From Cannabis sativa (lineage: Eukaryota > Streptophyta > Magnoliopsida > Rosales > Cannabaceae): a stretch of DNA of 64,000 nt. The notes beneath the pieces are model-generated. The model searched no databases. It saw nothing but the letters and a program-made list of their open reading frames with translations, and was not told where the DNA came from. A program made the translations under genes and the position numbers. This document shows, in pieces, positions 35,122-59,959 of the stretch. The stretch is taken from positions 33,965,660-34,029,659 of the forward strand of contig NC_083601.1 in the NCBI RefSeq assembly GCF_029168945.1, written 5' to 3'. Position 1 is the first letter of the stretch. Each line of letters opens with the position of its first letter.

Positions 35122-36803
35122 ATGGCCGACGATGATTACAACGAAGTCGATATGGGGTTATTTCTCTCTTTCTTTCTTCAAATATATAACATCATCTGAT
35201 CTGAGAACAAACTAATTCAACGAATCGAATCTTTTAGAGCTATTTTAACTTGATTTATTTAGACCTAGTTTCATTACAAACCCTAAACACAGGCTTTGAA
35301 TTTAATGATCGAAACTTTATATTTGGTTGGGGTGCGGATTAGAAAGTTTGAATCTCACAACTACAAGTTCAGTCTTTGATAGTAGTTATGTAAATCTTGA
35401 ACTATGCTATGATGTTTTGCATTTACCATGTGTGTGTTCATTCAGAAAAAAGTTCACTAATTTCAGTCACATATGCAATAATTTTGTGCCAAAAGGTCTT
35501 TAGCTTAGACCAGAATGAATATTGGTACTTGAGCATTTGACAAAAGTAGTGATTTAATGTTAAACAAACTCTCTCTCTCTCTCTCTGTATTCAATTATTT
35601 TCATTACAGTTACAGAATTTTATGATTTTGATTTATGCAGTTACGAGGATGAGCCCCCAGAACCTGAAATTGAAGTAAGAACTTAGTTTTTGTTATTTGG
35701 TTGTCTTGTTTTTTTTTTTCAAACTAGAAGCCATTGTTTGTATTAATATGGAGGAGTGTACAGGAAGGTGCAGAGGATGATGTAGAGAATGCTACTGATG
35801 ACCTTCCTGGGGACGCCATTGAAACTGAGGAAAAAGAAGAAACAGAAGCTGTCGAACGTCCTCGTAGAACTTCGAAATTCATGACGAAGTATGAACGGGC
35901 AAGAATCTTGGGCACGCGTGCCTTGCAGATCAGGTATGAATTTTATCTTAAAACCTAAGTGTTGCTGTTTTTTAAGGGTAATTAGTTGATAGTTTACCGT
36001 GTTTGTTATTTTGTTTTGTGATCTTCAGCATGAATGCACCAGTGATGGTTGAGTTGGAAGGTGAAACAGATCCACTTGAGGTAGGACTCTGCACCATGTT
36101 TGTTGTTTTTTCTGAATATTTAATTATTGACGGGTAAATAGCGGTATAAGTATCCAACCCAATGTTTATTTTTAGAGGCATAAGTACTCAATGTTTGTAA
36201 AATTATAATTTTCTTCTAGTTTCATCGGTACATACTCCTTTTTGTATTTATTAAAAGAACATTTGGAAGTAACTGATACTATATGTTTCTGTCTAAATCC
36301 AATGACCTAGAATTTGAGCCTTATATGTGCTCTGTTTAAGACAATAACAGAGTTTGTACTAACGAAATTAGAAAAAAATTACAGTATTACAAATATGGGG
36401 TACTTATGCCGCTAAAAATAAATATTGATTTTATGCCACTAATAAACTTGAAATTTTAAGTACTTATAACGCTATTTATCCATTTTTGACCTATATAATC
36501 TGCAGTTGCAGTCATATGCATTAAAAATTAAAATTCTATCTTTTAGATTGCTATGAAGGAGCTTCGGCAGCGGAAGATTCCCTTCACCATTCGCCGTTAC
36601 CTGCCTGATGGGAGGTGAGGCCTGCGACCTACTTTTAGTAGACATTGTTGGAGTTTCGACTGCGTGCATGTCTAGTGCTTTTCGACTGTTCGGGTTTCAA
36701 AAATAAACTAACTTGTTTGTTTTATGACTGCAGTTATGAGGACTGGGGTGTTGATGAACTGATTGTGGAGGACTCATGGAAGAGGCAGGTTGGTGGTGAT
36801 TGA
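35122..36803 (+). CDS. NRPB6: RNA polymerase I/II/III (and IV/V) shared subunit 6, RPB6/ABC23
   Basis: Six exons: 35122-35156, 35641-35674, 35764-35933, 36029-36080, 36547-36614 and 36734-36803. All introns are GT-AG and in phase, giving 142 residues, normal for plant RPB6. An acidic N-terminal arm ([23 protein letters not shown]) leads to the conserved omega-like core: [61 protein letters not shown] and [18 protein letters not shown]6 is shared by all nuclear polymerases and stabilises the largest-subunit clamp. A truncated twin lies at 21457. The likely promoter is RPN6-derived. It converges on NRPC1. Confidence 0.95.
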
Positions 36804-36954
36804 AGCTACTCACTTGGTCATGGAGATCTGTATCATTAGGAATTTTCTGAAAGTTTTTATATGGATTTGAACATTTTGGTGCTTAGAATTTATCTTTTGT
36901 ACTTGTCAAATCTGATGATGAATATGCTAATGACTAGGGAAAAATTATATTTAA

Positions 36955-38068
36955 ACATCAAAAAAAAAATCAGGCCTCCATCTTCTACACCTACCGACAA
37001 AATCTATACAAGAATACCATAACAATTAGAAAATATCCATTAATTTCAGTGTGATTGAAAAAAAAAAAAGTGAAATCGACGTCAAATAAATAATCATGAC
37101 AAAATAAATGTAAAATAATTGTGAAACAACATTAAAACAAATCAAACAAAAGAAAGAAAAATATGATTAAAAAAAATTAAAAAATATTTTGCACAGACTC
37201 AATATTCAATGCAATAGCAGTTATATTTGTAAGTCTAATCTTAAAAAATCAGAATAAAAAAATTACTAAAACAACACAAAAACAAATGTAAAATAATAAG
37301 CAGACATAACTACTTAGAAAAGCAAAAAAGAACCACACACCTTAAAACTTTTTTTCTAGTGAGCTCGTCAAATGTATTTTTTAGGCGAACCAAAATAAAA
37401 AAAATAACCACAAAATAACCATAGAGAAGGAAGAAGAAATGTAATTTATAGCCTCCATCTTCCACACTCACGGATAGAACCATCACAACACCACGAGAAC
37501 ACTCAGAAATCAATCATTAATTCCAGTGGGTGTGGTAGTTCTATCTGTGGGTGTGGAAGATGGAAGCTATAAATTATATTTTTTCTTACTTCTCTATGAT
37601 TATTTTGTGGTTTTTTATTTTTTTTTTATTTTTGTTCTCCTATAAATACATTTAACGAGCTCATTAGAAAAAAATAAAAATTGAGGTGTGTGGTTCTTTT
37701 ATATTTTTCTAAGTGGTTATATCTGCTTATTGTTTTACATTTATTTTTGTGTTGTTTTAGTAGTTTTTTAATTCCAATTTTCTAAGACTGGGTTTGCAAA
37801 TATAACCGCTATTGCATCTGGTATTGAGGCTGTGCAGAAGATTGTTAGTTTTTAATCATTTTTTCCTTTTCTTTTGTTTAATTTGTTTTAGTGTTGTTTT
37901 ACAGTTGTTTTGCCTTGATTATTTATTTGACGTCGATTTCACTGTTTTTTCTCAATCTCACCGGAATTAATGGTTGTTTTCCGATTGTTCTGGTGCTCCT
38001 GTGGTGGTTCTATCTGTGAGTGTGACAGATGGAGGCCTCATTTTTTTTTTTTTTTGGTGTTTACAGTA
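36955..38068. repeat. Long foldback (inverted repeat) about 150 bp after NRPB6
   Basis: Arms 36955-37505 and about 37540-38068 are reverse complements over most of their length; matching words are AGGCCTCCATCT/AGATGGAGGCCT, ATCGACGTCAAATAAATA/TATTTATTTGACGTCGAT and AAGAACCACACACC/GGTGTGTGGTTCTT. The outer ends are AAACATCAAAAAA and TTTTTTGGTGTTT. A roughly 80-bp motif (CCTCCATCTTC...ATTAATT.CAGTG) occurs at both ends and twice at the centre. No target duplication was found. A transcript through it would fold into long double-stranded RNA. Confidence 0.85.
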
Positions 38069-38389
38069 TAAAAGAAAAGAAAAAATAGGCCAGGACAGTA
38101 TAAAAGTTATTTATGCCGTGTAGCAGTATTTTTGTAAAGATTGAACCAAAAGTCAGTATTTTTGTAAGTTTCCTTAAAAAAAACTAACAGTGTGCTTATT
38201 TGGTAATTAAAAAAATATTTTTATAATATTTTTAATTAATCAATTCACTAAATATCAAGTTTTAGATATTTTAATTTAAATTTAACACAAAATTATCAAC
38301 TGTTATAGTATTATTGAGAAAAATATTGTGGTGCCTAATACCCTCTTCGATATCATATCACTATTAATATAATTAAGTATCAAGTTAAC

Positions 38390-38557
38390 TTAAGATAATT
38401 ATTAAAGAATATTACTAATTATAAAGTATCACCTCTAAGTAGTGTTAGACACCACTAATATTTAATAGTAATGCTTATTATTAAGTGGTACTTAACACTA
38501 CTTAAAAGTAATACCTTACGATTAATTAGTAATATTCTTTAAAAATTATAGTGATCT
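38390..38557. repeat. Short hairpin, MITE-like
   Basis: AAAGAATATTACTAATTA on the left pairs with TTAATTAGTAATATTCTTT on the right, and AAGTAGTGTTAG with TTAACACTACTT inside. It is AT-rich and non-coding; no clear target duplication. Confidence 0.6.
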
Positions 38558-39094
38558 AAAGGTTGAATTTTGTTCTGACCTACTTTATTAAGGATGTGCT
38601 TGCTGACCTACTTATAATTGAATAAATATGTATATTTATAAAATAAAATAATAATAATAAAAAAACTTGTGTAATCATTATTCTACACTGTACATACACG
38701 ACCGATTTTTCAAATTTATATTACACGCACGCATAGCTACTAAGTCATATTTTCATGATAACGTTTGTGGTAATTGGATAAATATGTGTTATTGAAATTA
38801 CTCTGCTTTCTATTTATGAATGAATGAATCATATTCATATAAACAAGTCTTACAGCCAAAGCCAAATTCATGTCAAGACAAAATTGATTGTGTTACAGTC
38901 AAATTAATGAACTCTTTTTTTCTCATGTAAACATGGACTTACATGAAATACTCTTATAACTTATTTTTTTTTAATTATATATACACACACCAAATATCTA
39001 TATCTTGAAAAGAATGACCAAAGAATTAGTAGAAAAATAACAAGATATCACTTGAAGTTGAAGCTCCCAACATGGAATTTTGATAGTGTTGAAC

Positions 39095-54054
<14,960 letters not shown>

Positions 54055-54430
54055 GATTAGTAGCAGAAATGGGAGCTCAGTTGTAATGGTTTTAGTAGGG
54101 GTTTTGCTCACTGTATATATATTAATATATAAATCTATATAAAACAAAAAAAAAATCACACAATCAATTATCAAAATACATTTACTATACAACCAATTAT
54201 TCACACAGACATTATATCAAACATTATATACACATACATATATCAACTAAAACACTATCACTGTATTACATAATATCAATATATAGCTATATAAAACAAA
54301 AAAAAAAGTAAGGAGAAAGAGAGAAGAGATAATTTACCGACGAGGAAGAAGCAAACCAGGTTGATTATGGTACGAAGAAGAAGAAGAAGAAGAAGAACGG
54401 AAATTAAAAGAAGAAAAAAGAGGGAAAACA
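54055..54430 (-). promoter_or_regulatory. NRPC1: NRPC1 leader, 5' UTR intron and probable promoter start
   Basis: On the minus strand a leader exon ends CGTCG at 54338, followed by GTAAAT. A TACAG acceptor ends at 54111, 57 nt before the ATG, so a 227-bp 5' UTR intron is likely. A GAA microsatellite (minus-strand TTC) lies at about 54372-54396 in the leader or core promoter. Confidence 0.55.
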
Positions 54431-54434
54431 AATT

Positions 54435-54545
54435 AACAATTAAAGTGACGGTGGTTGGAGTCGAACCCTAGACACCACTGATCGATAACACTAAGGATTA
54501 GCTTAAGTGGCCACCAAGCTATGAATTTTAAATTGTAAATGTGCT
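54435..54545 (-). repeat. SINE-like tRNA-derived head
   Basis: On the minus strand there is an A-box-like TAGCTTGGTGG, then a B box GGTTCGACTCC that fits the GGTTCGANNCC consensus. Such spacing and boxes mark an internal Pol III promoter. No cloverleaf with a full acceptor stem is seen, so a SINE head or tRNA relic is more likely than a working tRNA gene. A diverged second copy lies at 54845-54935. Confidence 0.5.
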
Positions 54546-54844
54546 ACAAGTTTTGTATTTGTTCTAAAAATACATTTATGAAAATTCTACATCCCAATAC
54601 ATTCTTATCTCTTTCGACATTTGGAAATTTTTTTAGTTATCCTTTTTTTTTCATGACTAAGTATGTTATAGTTATTTAAAATATTATGTAAAATTTAAAA
54701 AAATTTAACTCGCCAAAAATAGAGTTTAAAAGTGTGTTGTATATATAAATTTTTAATTTTATACACATGTGAAATAGAGTGCTTGAACATTATTTTTTAT
54801 ATTGTAAATTATTTTAAAATTTGAGAACTTTTTGTAGTTATTTA

Positions 54845-54935
54845 TAGTGAAAGTGATTGTGGTTAGAGTCAAACCCTAGACGCCATGAATTGATAAAAAT
54901 AAGATTAAGTAAGCAATCAGCTATGAATCTTAAAT
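54845..54935 (-). repeat. Second, decayed SINE-like head
   Basis: About 400 bp from the first copy and in the same orientation: TAGCTGATTGC and GGGTTTGACTCTAACCAC replace the A and B boxes. Following sequence (TATGAAAATTCTA) also matches, so the two are a local duplication of about 180 bp. Confidence 0.45.
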
Positions 54936-55129
54936 TAGAAATATTCTACTAGTACTTTTATTAGTTATAAAAAATATATATGAAAATTCTATTAACCTGT
55001 GTATTTTTATTTGTTTTGGCATTAAGAATTTTTTAGTTTAATTCTTCCACTATTGGAAATTGAAATCGGAGAATTTTTTAATTTTTTTTATTCCTGAATG
55101 TCAAATGTCGAAATAGTAAGAAGGCCTAT

Positions 55130-57460
55130 TTACAAAAATGTGGGAAAATAAAAGTAAGTTTTGATATATATGGCATAAAAACTTAATTACACTAAATATA
55201 ACATTTTTTAAAAAAACTTACAAATATGGGAAAAAGTCATGAGTAATGTCATAAAAAACTTTAAATTTTTGTTTCTTTTTACTTATTTTTTCTTTTTTTT
55301 TAAAAAATAAAATACTAAAATAAATAAAAAATGATCTCAACTATAGATATTATTTTTTTTAATAGAAATTAAACTTGTTTTTTTTTTATTTAAACTACTA
55401 TTTTTTTGTTAAAAACTAATTATTTCATTAAAAGCAGCAGAAAAAAAAAAAACCAGTTTCATCAACATCATCCTGAAAAAAAAAATATAAAAAATTATAA
55501 TCTAAAAATAATATAAACTTTAAAAATCAGTTTCATCAACATTGAAAGAAACAAATAATTTTATTAAAAGAATAAAAAAATAGTTTCATTATGTTATTAG
55601 AATTTTTTTTCAAGTTACTTTTTTATTATTTTGTTTCTAGGTTGGAAATTTATACTTATATTTTGTTATTAAATTATTGGTATGCATTATGTGTTGTTTT
55701 GATTATATTTGTGATTAGTATTTTTTTTTTTGTATTTTTGTGTGTGTGTGTTTTTTTATTTGATTGTCTGATGAAACTGGTTTCAATTAACTTTATTATT
55801 AACATTTGTATTTTGTTATGATTTTTTATAACGTCAAAACTGGTTTCACATGTCGAAATTGGTTTCACAGGTTTTAACTGTTCTGTAATGGGGTTGCTCC
55901 ATTTTTATGATATTATTGTATATTTTTTAGTTTGTATAAAACTAGTTTTATTATTGTATGATATTTGAACAACAATTTTTATTTTATTTTAATTAATCAG
56001 TTTCTAACAAACATATTATTTTATTATTTTCATAACTGGTTTTTTTAAGTAACTAGTTTTTATAACTGATTTTTTTTATTGTTGTTCATTATTGAGTTTT
56101 ATTCAATTTTTTATTAATTTATTTCAATAAACTGGTTTTTATTTGTTTGTTTTTATTTTGGTTGTTTTACTAACTGGTTTCTCACATTCCACTGTTTTTA
56201 TTTTTTTTTTTATTTTTTTATGGTTTTTATTGCATTTTTGTCTCTTTAATTTTCTTTGTTTCTTTTTTTTTCTCTTTGATTTTAATTTATGATTCTCTTT
56301 GTTATATTTGCTGCATATTGTATGTTTAAATTAAGTTTAATTTTTGAGCAAGAAAATAAAAAATTAAATGTCAAAATAAAGAATGAAGTTAGAAGTTTGA
56401 TTATTAGGTATTGATATAAAATTTATATGTTCGAAACTGGTTTTTAAATTTAGTATCGTTTGTAAAAGTTTAGTTATTAGGCATTGTGTATTTTTTATTA
56501 TGTTATTGATGAAACTATTTTTTTTTTTGCCTCTTTTAATGAAATAATTCGTTTCTTTTAATATTGATGAAACTGGTTTTTAAAGTTAGTATCGTTTTTA
56601 GATTGTAATTTTTTTCATTATCTTGTTGATGAAACTTCTTTTTTATTCTTTAAATGAAATTATTAGTTTCTTTCAATGTTGATGAAACTAGTTTTTAAAG
56701 TTTGGATTCTTTTTAGATTATGATTTTTTATATTATTTTTTTTCAGGATGATGTTGATGAAACTGGTTTTTTTTTCCTGCTGTTTTTAATGGAATGATTA
56801 GTTTTTAACAAGAAAAAACAAATAGTAGTTTAAATAAATAAAAAAAAAACAAGTTTAATTTTTGTAAAAAAAAATGAAATATAAAAATGTACACTTATTA
56901 TATATATTAAGAGAAAAAAATTAGTTTGAGAAAAAATATTAAAAAAAAAAGAGACACAAAGAGAAATTAGAAAAAAAAAATAGAGAGAGATAAGAGAAAG
57001 AAAGAAAAAAAAAATAGCAACTGACTTAAAAATTGAAAAGAAAAAAGAAAGCCAAAATTAACTAAAAAAATATATAAAAAAGACAAAAAAAAAAAACTTT
57101 ATGAATCTTCAATAAGTAAAAAACAGTAAAAAAGAAAAAAAAAATTAAGAAAAGTACAAAAGTAAAATGTTTTGTCAAATTAAAAATGTAAAGTTTGAAA
57201 AAAATGTAGTATTTGGTGTAAATTTTTCAAATAGAAAAGAACCTTAAATGTAAATGTAAAATAAATTAAAAAAATAAAATAAAACTAATTAAGCTAAAAA
57301 CAAAAACATAAAATATGAGATTGGTAATAAGTTTATAAAAATATGGCATATCAAATACCATAAAAAATCTTAAATGTGAAAAAATGCCATAGAAGAGTGG
57401 CAAACCTATAAATGCCATATTTTTCTAACTTTTTTATGAAATCTCATATTTGATGTAATT
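55130..57460. repeat. AT-rich element with long inverted arms and repeated AACTGGTTT words
   Basis: Positions 55350-55600 are, over much of their length, the reverse complement of 56600-56880 (for example CCAGTTTCATCAACATCATCC against GGATGATGTTGATGAAACTGG at 55453 and 56747). The outer flanks carry matching GGCAT/ATGCC words. GAAACTGGTTT or its complement recurs about 15 times between 55440 and 56770. Open frames here are low-complexity and not convincing. It may be a foldback transposon. Confidence 0.55.
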
Positions 57461-58244
57461 TTCACTAGTAAGAAATGTATTGATTTACTCTTTTTAAGGG
57501 ATCATTATAGAAGCACCTAAGAAAAATATCAATTTGGCCCAAATACATTATTATATTTTTATAAAATAATAATTTAGATGTTGTATTTTTAAAAATAAAT
57601 TAGAATTTCACTTTTGAATTTGATTTTAGTTAAATAATTTTTAATATAACTAAAATACTTCTTAATTTATGATTTAGTCTAAGTACGATGATCTCTCTTT
57701 CTAGCCTACTACAATGTTTGGCTGATTGCCCATTAATTTTGTTTGGTTAAATTTGCTTTGTTTTACAACCTTTTTTTTTGTTAATGCTTCATAGGTTTGA
57801 TATGTATTTGCTACACACTCGATTGTTGAAGATGTACTCGATGAGCTTGATGGGTGTTCAATGGGTTCTTGATAAGTTTTGTATGAGCTAGTGATCAACA
57901 TACTCAACTCGATTAGGTTCAATAAGAACTCAATAGGGCCTAATGTGTGATTTTCATCATGAGCTCGATTAAAACTCAATAAAATTCAATAGTGACTACT
58001 CATCGAGAAAACCATGAGGATCCGATTAAACCCATCAAAGCTATCAAGCAATAGTAAAAAAATGTATAAGCCATAAATTTATTAAGTCCCTGTCGAACCT
58101 TATTGCTGGGGCCCACATTGCCATTCGGACATGGGGACGTAATCCTATCAACTTGTTCCGATCGAGTACATCTTCATCATCAAACACATAAAAATCCATT
58201 TTATTGTATTACATGGTACTCTTTTAGTTATAGAGTTACACTAT
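57461..58244. other. Intergenic DNA
   Basis: I see no gene or clear repeat. The open minus-strand stretch at 57701-57979 has no recognisable domain and looks like chance. Confidence 0.35.
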
Positions 58245-58550
58245 GGGGCGTTTAGTTGGGAGGAATGAAAATATAGAAATAGGAATAGAAATGGGAATAG
58301 GAATGGAATAAAATTTAAAATACATAAAAAAAAAATTAATAAAAAAATAATTTAATTTTTTTTTTTCTTGTTACATTGGGATGGTCATTCCTTTCTTTTT
58401 AAAATGGAATAGCCATTCCACCAAAATGGTAGAAAGAGCATTCCTTTGGAATGCCATTCCAATACTTTAAAATGCAACCAAATAAAAGAATGGAATGAAA
58501 ATTGTTTCCTTTCTATTCCATTCCATTTCATTACCTCCAACCAAACGCCG
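58245..58550. mobile_element. MITE with GGCGTTTRGTTGG ends
   Basis: The left end GGGGCGTTTAGTTGGGAGGA and the right end read inward, CGGCGTTTGGTTGGAGGTAA, are inverted. Inside are repeated GGAATGGAAT/ATTCCATTCC words and a poly-T core. GGCGTTTGGT ends are frequent in plant Harbinger/Tourist-like or hAT MITEs; the flanks give no clean duplication, so the superfamily is left open. Confidence 0.75.
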
Positions 58551-58769
58551 AGTGTAAAAATTTAAATTTGTCTTGAAAGTTATCCTTAGAAGCTTGAGCT
58601 TCATGAAAGGTAAACTAATTAAGTAGTTTATCCTTTTCGTTCTCCACTTCAATTTCCGAATGCTTCTGGAAATATCAACAATTTTAATGTGAAAAAACAA
58701 CTTTATTCAAAGGCGCACCATAATAAGAGGAAGCATGTAATAACAAAATCGTAATGAATGAACGTGTAC

Positions 58770-59225
58770 ACTATTTTAATATTTTAGCTAGAAACACTAT
58801 TTGTAGTTAAAATAATTCCAATTCAAATTGCCTAGCTTAGCTAGAAACACTTCATCATCAACACCAATATATATATACAAATAATATACATAATCATCCC
58901 AAACTTATAAATATATGGTAAGAACAATACAAATAGCATGGAAATGGGATCGATTCACAAATAAAAATCAGAAAATTATGAAAGTTTGGGTAGTGAGTGA
59001 AGTAAGTATATATAGTACTTGAAGTAATTGTATTAACCGGCCAATGATTGAAACGGAATTCCTACTCTCCTCCGATCTCCGATCAGAACGAGGTTGGTGA
59101 TATTTCTAGGGTTTACAGAGAGAATAGAAGAAAAGCCAGAGAGAGATTGAGTAAAGGAGAGAGCAAAGAACAATGTGACTAACTGTGCTTGGGCTTGGGC
59201 CTGGGCTTCTTAATATAGAGTTTAA
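58770..59225 (-). promoter_or_regulatory. Third copy of the RPN6 promoter, leader exon and intron, with no gene attached
   Basis: Minus-strand order is as in RPN6: GCCCAAG cluster at about 59185-59210, telo-box at 59109-59116, leader, donor at 59018/59017 (TTCAA/GTACT, G to A at the last exon base) and intron to about 58775. No RPN6 or NRPB6 coding sequence follows. It shares with the 34-kb copy, against RPN6, CAATCATTGGC and an extra ATATAC after the donor, so those two copies are closer to each other. Confidence 0.85.
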
Positions 59226-59955
59226 TTTGATTTAATTTGGGGTTCTTACACCATACTGAATTTTCAATTTATTTTTTCTTTTTTACCGTAGGGTACAATT
59301 TTTTTTAAAAAAATACTGTGTTTTTTTTTTTTTTTCTAAAATACTGTGTATTGTGTTAAATTTTCACAGTTATTTTACTGTTGTTTTTAATTGTTCTGTT
59401 TTGTTATTTTACGGTTGTTTTACAAAAAGATAATATTTTTGTAAAACATTTCATGTGGCAGTAAAATTGTAAATTTTGACCCAAAATCCAGTATTTTTGT
59501 AAAAATTCGTTTAATTTTGGGAAAATTAAAAAAAAAAAACGAAAGTAACCAAAAACAAATTACAAAAATACGGTCGGTACGAAATTTTCAATATCTTAGA
59601 TTTTTTGAAATAAATATTTTATATTTTATTTACATAAACTACAGGCTTTTTATATTATAGGAATATTGGCGGCTAAACCACTTGAACTTTACGTTTTGTA
59701 ACACTTAACCACAAAAACTGAAATTTTGGCGGCATAACTACCTAAACCCTAGTTCCGTTTTGCTCTGCGTACCTCCGTCCAAAAATCACAGTTAAGTGCC
59801 ACGGTGGACTGTCTACGTGTACACACTTGTACACATGGCAAATTTTTAGTGGTCCACGTAATATTAAAGTTAAAATATTTTAAAAATAATTTAAAAATTA
59901 AGAAAAAAAACAATTTATAAAAATAAAAAATCTTTTTTTTTTCTCTTTCTCTTTC
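59226..59955. other. Repeat-derived DNA upstream of the third promoter copy
   Basis: Positions 59515-59660 repeat 4990-5160 (AAAAATACGGTC, ATCTTAGATTTTTTGAAA). From 59653 a GGCGGCTAAACC terminus like that of the 10.5-kb MITE begins, with TGTACACACTTGTACA inside. There is no gene. Confidence 0.5.
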
Positions 59956-59959
59956 TTCT

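Larger units (their letters stand above)
36804..39094. other. Intergenic region between convergent NRPB6 and NRPC1
   Basis: It holds the NRPB6 3' UTR, a 1.1-kb foldback, a 165-bp hairpin and the NRPC1 3' UTR. I see no gene. The 38068-38180 stretch has CAGTATTTTTGTAAG words that also occur near 59460-59500. Confidence 0.55.

Noticed and set aside
54435..54545. A working tRNA gene on the minus strand
   Set aside because: A and B boxes are good but I cannot build a full acceptor stem and anticodon arm, and a decayed copy lies beside it, so a SINE-like head fits better.
55591..55821. 76-residue hydrophobic frame in the AT-rich element
   Set aside because: Composition is all Phe/Leu/Ile/Tyr from poly-T DNA; not a credible membrane protein.
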